Shown one piece after another: positions 22,112-32,850 of a stretch of DNA of 64,000 nucleotides (the first letter of the stretch is position 1; every line of letters begins with the position of its first letter). Source of the stretch: Gigaspora rosea (lineage: Eukaryota > Glomeromycota > Glomeromycetes > Diversisporales > Gigasporaceae); contig QKWP01000760.1 of the NCBI GenBank assembly GCA_003550325.1, forward strand, positions 94,168-158,167, in the 5' to 3' direction. The notes under the pieces were generated by a model. The model searched no databases, was not told the origin of the DNA, and was given only the letters and a program-made list of their open reading frames with translations. Both the position numbers and the translations under genes were made by a program.

Positions 22112-24258
22112 TTAGGATGAAACTATTTCTATGGATCTTTTAAAATCTGAAAATGATTCTTCTTCAAATCCGCTAATAAGAAGAGTTTCACCTCGATTTA
22201 TTAATGTTGTCACATCATACGGATCTAATTCCAATGATCTATTTAGATATTCAAGAGAATCTTCATATCTACCAATTTTAAGATATGCTGCATTGTCTGG
22301 TTCAACTTCCAAAGAACTGTTTAAATCATCAATTGATTCATCATACAGACCCATTGAAAGATAATTTTCAGCACGGAATTTTAATGTGTTGCATCATCAT
22401 GTTCAATATTTAATGATTTGTTTAAGTCTCTTAAAGTCTCTTGATATCTCCCCATCTCATAATAAATTTTTCCTCGACATCTTAATGCTAATGGATTTAA
22501 ATTGATTTTTATCGATTTATTAATATCAGAAATTGATTCATTAAGCTTGTTCATCAATCGGTAAGTTTCTCCACAGTTACTTAATGCAAGTGCAAAACGG
22601 GGTTTAATTTTTAATGATTTATTGAAATCATTAATTGATTCATTATATCTATTCATCTCACGATAAATTATACCACGTTGAACTAATATAAATGCATCAT
22701 TCGGTTCAATTTCTAATGATTTATTTAAGTCCATAAGTGATTCATCGTATCTTTTTATTTCACGATAAACCATTCCCCGAAAACATAATGCATTTAAATT
22801 TTCGAAATTAATTTCTAATGATGCATTCAAATCATTAAGAGATAAACTATATTTTCCTATTTCAAAATAAGATGAACCATGTATGCTTAGATAATAAGAA
22901 TTATTCGGATTAATATTTAATGATTTGTTCAAATCTGCAAGTGATTTCTCATATTTATTCATCATTCGATAGGAATTTCCACATTCACCTAGTGCACTTG
23001 CATAATATGGAACAATCTTTATTGATCGATTTAGATCTTTGATAGACTTATCATATTTATCTATATTAGAATAAACTGACCCACGCTGTCTTAGAGTCAA
23101 TGCATGGTTTGGCATAATTTTTAAAGATTTATTTAAATCTTCAATTGATTCATTATTCATAAGGTAAGCTGACCCTCTAATCCTTAGTGCTGACGCATTG
23201 TTTGGATTAATTTTTAATGATCTATTTAAATCTTCAAGTGCTTTTTCATATTCATTCTTAAAATAATATGCTGTTCACGAATCATCAAGTATCTGCATTA
23301 TTAGGATCAATTACTAATGATCTATTTAAATCAAAAATTGCTTCTTCATATCTTTGTTGATTTTCTTGTTTAGTTTCAGTTGACTTTTTAAATTGTTCGA
23401 GGCATTCTTCACATTTACCTAATACTAAACAAGTTGATCCTCGATTTTTTAAATCACAATCATTATATGGATCAAGTTTTAACATTTTAGTAAAATCTGC
23501 TCGCATTTTTTCATATCTACTAATCCTTCCATGAATGTCTTTATTCAATATGATTTGATTCAATTTCAAATGCTTTGTTTAAATCGGTAATCGTTTTCCT
23601 AAAACTACCAGCTTTGTAGAAAATTTTTCCTCTCGTTCGCAATACGAACGTATTATTAGGTTCAATTTCTAAAGATTTCGTAAGATCTGTTAATGAGTTT
23701 GCATAAATTCCAATCCTATACTATGTTAATCCACGACTTTCAATATCAATGAATTATTAGAACTAAACTCCAACGATTTATTTAAATCATCAAGTGATTT
23801 TTTATATAAACCTAGCATTCGATAAATTATGCCACGGCTGTGTAATAAATTTGAATTATTTGGTTAAATACTTAACGCCTTATTTAAATCTTCTAATGAA
23901 TTTTCATAAAAATCCATCTCATAATAAGTTGCTCCACGGTAAACGCATTATTTGGATCGAATTTTAGTGAATTATTTAAATCTTCTAGTGATTCATTAAA
24001 TTTTCCAATCATATGATAAGCTAATCCATGGTATCGTAATGCAAATGTATGTCATTTGGATTAATTTTTAATAATTGATTTAAAATCTTTAAAAGTTTTT
24101 TCATATTTATCTGTTGTAAGATAAATTAATCCACGATTTTTTGATGTGATTATACTATTTGGTATAAGGCTTGTAATTATTTCTGATTCTTTATATTCGT
24201 TCATTGTACAATATGCTAATCCATGATTTTCTATTGAAAATTCTCCACATACATTCAT
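22112..24258 (-). pseudogene. tetratricopeptide repeat (TPR) protein, frameshifted
   Basis: TPRs are 34-residue helix-turn-helix units that mediate protein assembly. About 20 units read in the minus direction, with consensus DLNKSLEIEPNxAxxLxxRG followed by xIYxEMxRYxES. The longest open piece is 23160-22381 (259 aa). Others are 24258-24061 (likely start, MNVCGEF), 23569-23285 and 22354-22112. Between them the repeat pattern continues without loss but in shifting frames, for example at GATTTTAAATC near 24085 and around 24045, 23870 and 23275. At least five indels are needed, mostly one base in short A or T runs. That fits pseudogene decay or consensus error. Confidence 0.8.
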
Positions 24259-25920
24259 AATGACAATATCTATTATTATATAAATAAAAATATATTGTTA
24301 TATGTTGTGATAAATTTTTCGTAAAAAAATTTAATTTTTAATCTATATATTTTTTTACCCATTTTTTTACGCGTATTCAAACAATATAAGATATCTTTGC
24401 TGTTTGTTATTTTTTTTTGAAGATCATATTTATAGATAACGCGTAAAAAAATTAACGTATACATTGATTGGTTAGATTTTGTAGATTTACACGTGAAAAT
24501 TAACCAATCATATGGGGAGGGTAAAAAAGGGACGAATTTTTCTAAGTAAATATCTTGACAATTACTTATTAAATATAATAAAATTATTTTTTTTAATTCT
24601 GGAAATTCCTAAGATTAAAACAAAAAAAAATTTATCAAAATTGGAAACTGGTTAAGTAGTTTTCAAGACATTTTAATTTAAAAATTAAAAAAAAATTTAC
24701 TAGTATTAATGGACAAAACGATATTTGGTTATCAAACTCGAACCCACTATTCCACAAACTGAAATCTTTAACGATTAGATCATGACACGTTACAAGAACT
24801 AAACAAACTTAAAAATGTTAAAATAAACTAGATATTTTACTTTAATAAGATTACACCAATCTAAAATGAAAAATTAATGATAAAGATTATTTAGATATAA
24901 AATAGATCAAACGGTTTTAATAATGTAATAAAAAAAATGCATTCAAACATTATATGATCAAAGAAACATATTTCTGTATTTATATATTGATAACAGTAAT
25001 CTAAATAAACCTTTTTAAATACATGATATTTCAAATTTCCCGAATATTTCTGATTCTATGGTTACAATTTCATAAAAAAAAAAAATTGCAACTAGTTAGA
25101 AATATTCAGGAATTTAAAAACATTCAGAAATATAAATTTTATATAGATTTGTGTTAAGCAATATTTTGAAAACAATAATCTGATAAAGTCTGAATATAGG
25201 ATTTAATTTTTTTATAGGATAGTTGGCTGTGGATCATGTAACAGAATAGGATCGGTTTGCTTCTGAAAAGGATTGACTTTTGATTTATTACCATAAGGAA
25301 TAAACATGTGAAAATTGTTGTAAAATTACTATGTAAGAAATATTCGCTATTTAGTTGATTGATTGTTTAATTTTTCTTTTCTCAAATGTCAAAATATTTT
25401 TTTAGATCAGATATAATCAATTTTGTACAAAATCAAAATCAGCTAAATGTTTGAAAATAAATATTACCCGAGTTCACTTATGATGTACCGTACACTAATT
25501 ATATTTATCGGGAAATAATTAGTGTCATCCAATCAAGCGTAATATAAATTTCTAGGTAATTAAGGTCTGAAACGTTTAACATACCTTACGATATTACAGA
25601 CATTAAGAGTAATTCGAGAATCCCGTTTTTATTATTCACACGATTTTGGCAGATTTCATTTTTCTAACGTTCGGGAAATTTTTTCAAATGGTATTTTAAA
25701 TTCGAAAGAAATTCCAAACCTATTAATTTTATTCCAGTTATTGTGTTATGTTAGTAGAGTTGGGCATGGTTTGCATTACAGCATTAACGGTTTCTTGGGT
25801 TACAATGTTTTCAAAATAGATATTTAAATATAAAAAGTATTCACCCTTTAATCCATAATTCTAAAGCAAAATGTGTAATTTTTTAGCACGGAGTGTTTAA
25901 AACCTGTTGACACTCCTTTA
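24259..25920. other. intergenic, AT-rich, with a TIR-like pair and a tRNA-like segment
   Basis: TTTTTTACCC (24350-24359) and GGGTAAAAAA (24518-24527) could bound a small element upstream of the TPR start. A tRNA-like segment is listed separately at 24725-24797. The remainder has long A/T runs and no gene. Confidence 0.5.
24725..24797 (-). ncRNA. tRNA-like sequence (pseudogene or SINE head)
   Basis: The minus strand reads TGATCTAATCGTTAAAG (A-box-like), an anticodon-arm-like TCAGTTTGTGGAA, then GTGGGTTCGAGTTT (B box, close to GGTTCGANTCC). Spacing fits a tRNA, but the 3' half of the T stem does not pair and no acceptor stem is evident. It is a degenerate polymerase III-type promoter relic rather than a working tRNA. 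Confidence 0.4.
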
Positions 25921-26524
25921 TCGATTCGTCTCATTGAGACGAATCGAATGGTACCAAAATCATGTGATTCTGACTGATACTTCTCGATAAATCATAATTT
26001 AACCAAAATAAGCTGCGCAAGACAAATTTTAAAATTAACATGAAATCATGAATAACTTCTGGAGGACCAATCCGATTTTTATAATTTTACTATCAAAATG
26101 ACCGCCTTGAAGAGGTGATTCCAACAAGCCCAAAATCGCTAAAATCCGATCATGAGATCACGGGATCGCTAAGTTTTTTGTATTGTTTTTGATAAAAATT
26201 ATATTAGTTAAACTAATCTATTTTTATCAAAATAATAATAAAACTTTAACGATCCCGTGATCCCGTGATCGTATTTTAGCGATTTTGGCTTGTTGGAATT
26301 GCCTCTTCAAGGCGGTCATTTTGGTGGTAGAAATATAAAAATCGGACTGTTCCATCAGAAGATATCCATGAATTCATGTTAATTTTAAAATTTGTCTTGC
26401 GCTTCTTATTTTGGTTAAATTATGATATGTCGAGAAGTATTGGTCAGAATCACATGGTTTTGGTACCATTCGATTCGTCTCAACGAGACGAATCGAATGA
26501 TACCAAAATCACATAATTCTGATT
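25921..26524. repeat. ~600-bp palindromic foldback capped by the hairpin repeat
   Basis: The sequence from GACGAATCGAATGGTACC at the left edge reappears as its complement at the right edge (ending GATTCGTCTCAACGAG and onward). Arms of about 290 bp (TGACCGCCTTGAAGAGG against CCTCTTCAAGGCGGTCA; GATCACGGGATCG) meet near 26213. Each tip is a copy of the 85-bp hairpin seen at 15434, complete at 26443-26524. No coding potential. Confidence 0.8.
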
Positions 26525-26624
26525 GATGGTTCACAAAATGTTGCTGTACACTGCAATATTTTTATCACTATAATACCTTTAATGATTTTAAATATTACTT
26601 TAATTGTAATATCTTGTGTTACAC

Positions 26625-26709
26625 TAATCAGAATTCGACGATTTTGGTACCGATCAATTTGTCTCACTGAGATGAATTGATTAGTACAAAAATCACACAA
26701 TTCTGATCA
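26625..26709. repeat. 85-bp hairpin repeat, diverged copy
   Basis: TAATCAGAATT, TTTTGGTACCGATCAATTTG and its complement, ending ATTCTGATCA. Both arms carry parallel changes relative to the other copies. It is followed by GCGCCATAATACCCAT, as near copy 1. Confidence 0.7.
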
Positions 26710-27436
26710 GATATTGGCAGTGCGCCATAATTGGTAGTGCGCCATAATACCCATATCTACCTTAGAGATAATTTCATTAATTGAGATATTTTTCAAGCTT
26801 TGGATGTCGAAAATAACAGCATTATCATTTTTTGTGAATATATCTCCTTGTATGTTTTTGGAAAAGGTTGCTCACTCCCTTCTTAATGTAATGAATAGGC
26901 TCGACCATTTACTAGTTGTAGTTGTTACGACCTTATTTTGATTTGTTCCAAAGTTTGAGCTGTTATCATTTGAGTTTGGATCAGCTACATTTTTGTCTTC
27001 TGTAAATGTTGTAGTATCTTCTGTTACAATGTTTTCAGAATTGTGCATTAAAACCATATCTGTTAAACTAGATTTTTTTTCTGAACTTTCTATGTCCATC
27101 ACTTATGAATTTTCAAAGCTATCGCATTTTCTTTATGCATATTTTCTATTGCTACTGACTTAGTAGCGACTAGTTCTTCTTCCACCGCCCAATGCCAACT
27201 ATTTGCATTCTTTTTTTTATTATCCTTGTCTAGTGCTCCTAGGTCCGGTCTGGGTCTGGTCTGGTCTGGGTCCAGTTCAGGATCAGACCAAACTCAGTCT
27301 CTAAATTTTACTAATTTCAGACTTCAGACCAGACTCAGACTCAACTATGAGTCCGGTTCAGATCTGACCGAAGTCTGCAGCCTGGTCTGAGTCTGAATAT
27401 AATTATATGTATTTTTGGCACTAAACAAGTTTACTT

Positions 27437-28682
27437 TTTTTTTTTTTATATTAGGGGGAACCCCGGGTATAGCTCCTGCCCCAAACTTTATTAATACTTA
27501 GGACTTTAGGTAATACAACCATTTATCCATGACTAAAACCCACCAGAGCCTTCCATATTCCCATTTATATGACTGACCTAGCTTGTACGTCCCTCTCCAA
27601 CCAACAATTGGTATTCACATGTCCGCTACTTTAACCACACTACCTAGTATCATCACTTCCAATTTGGTGTATATTGCCAGGTAGGCACTTTGTGCTTCCA
27701 GATTAGTGTACCCGAGATCCCCAATGGCGTACTTCTCAGAAGTTCATATCTCAAGCCATGCAGCTGCCTCTATAAGTATTTCAAGTCTGCATGCTGCCGC
27801 AACTAGCTGGGTTCCTTCAATTTCGGGGCCCAGGATTTAACATTCCGAATTCGGTAATGTGCGAACAACTGTACTTCCCTCTATGGTGACGATGTAACCG
27901 GGCTTGTTTTGCAAATGCTTCCAGTACTAGATATAGTTGGATGGCATCATGAGGCTCGGGGGACCCTGTTACCACTACATGAACTTGTACCAGCTATACC
28001 CATATTGGTGGTCCCAGCACTTCTTAGCGTCCAAAGACTCCCATATGGGTACGCCCAGAGCCCGTTGGGTCTTGACACGTACATGCCTCCATGCTTCTAC
28101 CTCTTACTGGCTAGTGAGTTCCATTTGCCCTTACAGGTTCATTCTGATCTCCAGTACTCACATCCGACCCTTCTTCCAACCTTTACCGATCTCTCCCAAA
28201 CTACCAAACCAGTTAGCCCAGAAGAATTGGTCGGCCTGACTTTATGTACCTAACGGGCTCCCTCTTCTTGGTACCTAATTCTGAACATAGGTCCTTTTTC
28301 TCCGGTATGACTCCAGCGGCCAGGTTGGTGTCCCCTCTTGCCACAGGGCTTTTTTTTTCTGGTTCTTCGGTCTCCAGCCGAAATTCCGGTTTTCTATAGT
28401 ACCGTTGAAAGATCTTCCTTACCTCCTTGCTCGGGACTTGCCAAACGGGTTTCAATTGTTCTGGTCCCTTGGAATTGTCTGTGTAACTTACACAACTGCG
28501 CTGATGCTCCCATTCAAAATGGTGGTACCAAGGTTACAGGTAATTTACCCGACCAATCAATGAACAAATATTACTGTAATACAGGCCTATTTTTCAATTC
28601 ATCTCCAGTGGGATTTGAACTCTAGACCTGTCGCTTGGGGGGTGACAACCAAACAGCTTCTCTATGTCGCCACACTCCTCTG
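27437..28682 (-). mobile_element. tRNA-headed SINE-like retroposon, 1.25 kb
   Basis: It is flanked by a perfect 13-bp duplication, AACAAGTTTACTT (27424-27436 and 28683-28695). A run of 13 T (27435-27447) at the left is the A tail on the minus strand. The minus-strand 5' end (from 28682) has a tRNA-like head: AGTGTGGCGACATAG, then GAGTTCAAATCCCACT as a B box at about 28615. The body is GC-richer than its surroundings. Open frames (27909-28253 plus; 28455-28213 minus) match nothing I know. A-tail, long target duplication and polymerase III-like head indicate LINE-mobilised retroposition. It is long for a SINE. Confidence 0.75.
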
Positions 28683-29625
28683 AACAAGTTTACTTAGTAC
28701 ATTTTGTAAGAATTAATTAGTAAAATTTTATGAATTATAAGATTTTATAGAATTTTATTAATAAAATTTATAAAATCTTATAATTCACAAATTTTTATTA
28801 ACTAATTCTAACAAAATGCACTAAGTAAACTTGTGTGGTACCTAATAATATATTTTGTGAATCATAAAATTTTATATAATGTTATTAGTAAAATTCTATA
28901 AAATCTTAAAAATTCACAAATTTTTATTAATTAATTCTAACAAAATGCACTAAGTAAACTTTTCAACACCTAAAAATACATTAAATCAGCAGGTTGTTTT
29001 TATTTTACTTGAAATTTGGAGAAAAGATGCTAATTTGTCTTTTTTGATCAAAAATCAAAAATTATGCATCTTTTTTCCAAACTTCAAGTAAAAATAAAAC
29101 CTCTGCCGTTTGAATATATTTTTAGGTGCTAAACAAGTTTACTTAGTGCATATTGTTAGAATTAATTAATAAAAATTTGTGAATTTTAAGATTTTATAGA
29201 ATTTTACTAATAAAATTCTATAAAATCTTATGATTTACAAAATTTTAATAATTATTTTAACTCAATGCACTAAGTAAACTTGTTCAGCAACTAAAAATAC
29301 ATTAATTCAGCAGTGTTGTTTTTATTTTAGTAGAAATTTAGAGATAAGATGTTAAATTTGACTTTTTGATAAAAAATCCAAAATTTATGCATCAAATCTC
29401 TAAATTTCAAGTAAAATAAAAACAAATTAGCTATTTTAATACATTTTTAGGTGCTAAACAAGTTTACTTAGTGCATTTTGTTAGAATTAATTAATAAAAA
29501 TTTGTGAATTATAAGATTTTTTAGAATTTTATTAATAAAACTCTATAAAATCTTATGTTTCATAAAATTTTACTAATTTATTCTAACAAAATGTACTAAG
29601 TAACTTTTCAGCACCAAAAAAAAAT
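28683..29625. repeat. tandem A/T palindrome units inside the hAT-like element
   Basis: Repeated blocks start AACAAGTTTACTTAGTGC, read into GATTTTATAGAATTTTA, and return as the complement to GCACTAAGTAAACTTGTT. They are joined by a second palindrome (AAATTTGGAGAAAAGATGC against GCATCTTTTTTCCAAACTT). The set recurs roughly every 310 bp, three times, with a partial fourth before it. Non-coding; strong cruciform potential. Confidence 0.75.
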
Positions 29626-29976
29626 ATATAAATATATTTGGACTCAGACCAGTCTGCAGACTTTGGACCAGATGCAGACTTGACTAAAAAGTCTGAATAT
29701 AAAAGTCTAAGTCCAGTCCGAAAATCAGACCAGACTCAGACTTGACTAAAGTCTGGTTCGAGTCCAGTCAGTAGAATTACTATCCTTGTTAGTTATATTC
29801 TATACAGTGGTTTCTTAAGCATAGGAGGTATATTCTCTTTCTTGCAGTATTGTTCAACACTACTTTTGATTTACACTCCATAAGGTGCACCTTCTTCTTT
29901 CTTCATGGTCTGTGCTATTATCTAAATCCTTATACTTTCTTTTTTTTGCTATAAGGGCCATTGCCCCTGTTATATA

Positions 29977-30363
29977 TAGTGATACAAATAAAAAATCGAA
30001 TTAATCAATTAGTTGTAAAGTTGACAACTAATCAATTTGATTAGTTGATTGGCCAACAAATCAATTAATTGACTAGTGATTGGTCAATTAATCAACTAGA
30101 CAATTAGTAGTTTAATTAACTGATTATATAGAAATATCAACCCAGCTGTTGTAGTTGCTACCTTATGTGTATTTTACCAAGTTTCATTTATTATTTATTC
30201 AACTAATTGATTAGTTGGTCAATCGATTAGTCAACTAATCAATTAGTCAATTAATCAATTGGCCAACTAATTTATTAGTTGAATAAAATCAATTAATTGA
30301 TAAGTTGGATAAAATAATCTATTAACTAATCAATTAAAAAATTTTTATCAATTTGTATCACTA
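29977..30363. mobile_element. hAT-like MITE with TCAATTAGTTGA-type arrays
   Basis: Perfect ends TAGTGATACAAAT and complement, flanked by a perfect 8-bp duplication GTTATATA (29969-29976 and 30364-30371). The 387-bp interior is largely CAATTAATTGA / AACTAATCAATT words in both orientations. Non-coding. Confidence 0.88.
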
Positions 30364-30371
30364 GTTATATA

Positions 30372-30999
30372 GTTGTTAAAACTCTCAGTGCTGTTTTCTT
30401 AGAGAATATTGTACTTTGTTTGTATGGTCCCAGAAAGAGGAGACATTGATTCTTCTAAATCTTTTTAATTAAAATATTCAATTTTGCCTGATCCTTTTTG
30501 ATTATGCTGTGTAATGAGTTTGTTAATGGTATAAATAGCCTTTACTATAAACGGTTTGTAGTTCTACTGCTTATAGTAATTTGTGCTATACTTATGCATT
30601 TGATTATCAAAATTATTTTTTGCAATATTCAAAAAAGGAATTTTGCTTTTACCATTTTTATATACATGTTACATGCATGTTAATGCTTAATGTCCATCAA
30701 AAAATATTTCAAATCATTAAAAATAATTATGCATATTAAAACATATAATTTTGTTGCTTTTATGGACATTTCATCCTATATTTATTTATAGTATTAAGTG
30801 TTATTCACTTTTTTTTGTTTTTTTTCATTAGATTTTTTACTGGTTTAATGAATTGATAATTAATGATCTTCAAAGAAATAGTAAGAAGCCGTAATGAAGA
30901 ATTTGAATAAATTGTTTATTATTGATCATTTGATTATTATCATACGTGATAAACCAGTTTCCACAGGAAGATCCCAAGTTGAAATTAATCAATTAAAAA
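30372..30999. other. intergenic upstream of the kinase relic
   Basis: AT-rich. A hydrophobic open frame at 30498-30683 is probably chance. No kinase N-lobe sequence is found here, so the downstream kinase lacks its first half. Confidence 0.5.
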
Positions 31000-31931
31000 T
31001 CTTCTAACATGCAAATTAAATACTAATAAACTTGCAATATATGGAATAATGAAAAATATAAAAATGAATGAATACATGATGGTATTTCAGTATGCTGATA
31101 AAGAGAGCCTTACTAAATATTTAAGAAAGAATTTTAATGAACTTACATGGCAAACTAGATTGCAAATTCTTAAAGATATTTCTGATGAGTTGGATAATAT
31201 TCATCGCTATGCAGGGTACATTCACGCAGATTTTCATAGTGGTAATATTTTGCAAGGCCAACATGCTAATGAAAATGTGCGATCTTATATTGCAGACTTA
31301 GGATTGTCTAGGAAAAAAGATAAACGTATTTCTGAAAGTGATATTTATGGTGTCATGCCTTATGTTGCTCCAGAAGTTTTATTAGGCAATCAAAGTTTAC
31401 ACAAGCAGCAGACATCTACAGATTTGGTGCTATCATGGCAGAAGTATCAACTGGTCAAAGACCTTTTGATAGACATAAATTCGATTCAAAACTTGCAGTC
31501 AAGATTTGCAGAGGATTGCGACCAGAGTTTGGATCTGGAACTCCTAACTGCTATGTTGAATTTGCAAAACAATGTATGCATTCTGACCCACAAAAACGCC
31601 CTACTGCTTGTGATATTTATTTGAAAATTAGAGATTGGCTTAGTAACATAAATAGTTCAAATAATAATGAAATTAAAAAGCAATTCTTAGATGCAGATAA
31701 AGTTGTTAATTCATTACCTGCATCAAAGCATCCTGATGAAATATACACAAGTAAGCTTATTAGCACAAAATTAATTTCAAATGAGTTTAAAAGTATTTAT
31801 TTTTTTATCTGATTTATTAAGAATTATACTGTATTTTTAATATTGATAATGCAAATATTATTTATTTAGGTTTGCGTCAAACTGATTCTACTGATTCTGC
31901 TCAACTTGATCTTGACATTGATAAATCTTGA
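31000..31931 (+). pseudogene. TKL-type kinase, N-lobe missing, frameshifted
   Basis: Homology to the 4575-6092 kinase begins near 31000 (LNTNKLAIYGI) and runs through the hinge YMMVFQYAD, YIHADFHSGNIL, DLG and YGVMPYVAPEVLLGNQS. Then one base is missing in the TTT run near 31398, and the frame changes to TQAADIYRFGAIMAEVSTGQRPFD and on to RPTACDIYLKIRDWL. The exon ends at 31792 (phase 1). A 77-bp intron (31793-31869) leads to a last exon, LRQTDSTDSAQLDLDIDKS, with TGA at 31929-31931. The P-loop and VAIK lysine are absent upstream. Apart from the single shift the C-lobe is well kept, so loss is recent or the shift is an assembly error. Confidence 0.78.
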
Positions 31932-32850
31932 AAGCTTTAAAATTTGGATACAAATAACTAATGAATATTTTAAACAAAGAATTTTTATCTTATAAGTTGA
32001 TATAGTTCTTAAAATCTAAAATATCCAAATAATATACTAAACTCTATAGCATTATAGAATTCTCTATAATAATAAAAATAGCTGATATATTAGAAATAGT
32101 TAAATTCTTAGTATTTAGAATATCTATATAATAATAAATATTTACATATTTTTATTTATCTTATTTATATGTAAAAATAAATATATATAAATAAAACTAT
32201 TTTGATTTGAATATTAATTCACTTGACAAATATTCAGTCTCAATATAGTAGTTATAGTTATAACCCAATATAATTCTTATAATTTTAGCTGTAATATTCA
32301 TAATTTAATCCAAAGGATAATTTATACATTTTAATTACTTAGACAAAATTTTAATTAAAGCCTTTACTATTTGGATATTAATACCAGTACAATCACATAG
32401 AATGTGCAATATGAAATGTAGAAAGATGTTATCGTTCAATTTTTTGATGTCTGCTATGCTGATTTTTTCAAAATCCTTTTTAGGTAGGGGTAATGATCTT
32501 CATTTATTTATTTTTGGAAGGAGTTAAGATCTTCGCATAAAACCCTGCATGTAGATTACACATTATGATACAAAGCTGATATTACCTATTAATTATATAT
32601 AATGCAAAGCTAACGTTAATGATTAATGGTACCGTTCAAGTTGGTGAAAACATATATTTGTCATGTAATTTAATTTATGTGTGATTTAATAATCTGTTTT
32701 GGATGCACGCTTTAGTGTATTTTGTAGTTATCACATGTTACTGTATAAATTTTTTAATTTTTTGGCATTACTAGTAAAGCTCTTGCACGGGTTTGAAACT
32801 AGTGATCCGGGTTAATAATTACGGGTTTGGGTATCAACCCAGGTCACGAC
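31932..32850. other. intergenic, AT-rich
   Basis: No gene. Just before the next block, 32800-32840 has TAGTGATCCGGGTTAAT and several CGGGTTT/AACCCAGG words, perhaps a truncated hAT-like end. Confidence 0.5.

Larger units (their letters stand above)
27231..29782. mobile_element. hAT-like element with GGTCTG/CAGACC subterminal arrays
   Basis: The left end TAGTGCTCCTAGGTCCGGTC and the complement of the right end (TAGTAATTCTACTGACTGGA) are flanked by TCCTTGTC (27223-27230) and TCCTTGTT (29783-29790), an 8-bp duplication with one mismatch. Arrays of GGTCTG / CAGACC-type words fill 27240-27410 and 29640-29765. Between them is a run of A/T palindromic units. A 1.25-kb retroposon inserted later; without it the element would be about 1.3 kb. 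No transposase seen. Confidence 0.78.
26760..29960 (-). pseudogene. eroded ORF of unknown function split by a hAT-like element
   Basis: Reading minus from about 29960 and jumping the element at 27231-29782, coding-like pieces appear: KKRKYKDLDNSTDHEE, VEQYCKKENIPPMLKKPLYRI, NANSWHWAVEEELVATKSV, and the open piece 27102-26872 (MDIESSEKKSSLTDMVL; Thr/Asn/acid-rich; ending TSKWSSLFITLRRE). Stops lie between them. I do not recognise a domain. A retroelement ORF1-type protein is possible from its composition and setting, but unproven. Confidence 0.45.

Noticed and set aside
27909-28455. Overlapping frames of 80-114 aa on both strands
   Set aside because: They lie inside the SINE-like retroposon and match no known domain; GC-richer sequence has fewer chance stops.
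28683-29625. rho-independent terminators or riboswitches in the A/T hairpins
   Set aside because: Eukaryotic context and tandem palindromes spanning over 100 bp; better explained as repeats.
30498-30683. Small membrane protein (61 aa, very hydrophobic)
   Set aside because: AT-rich DNA gives Ile/Leu/Phe-rich frames by chance; no promoter or homologue evidence.
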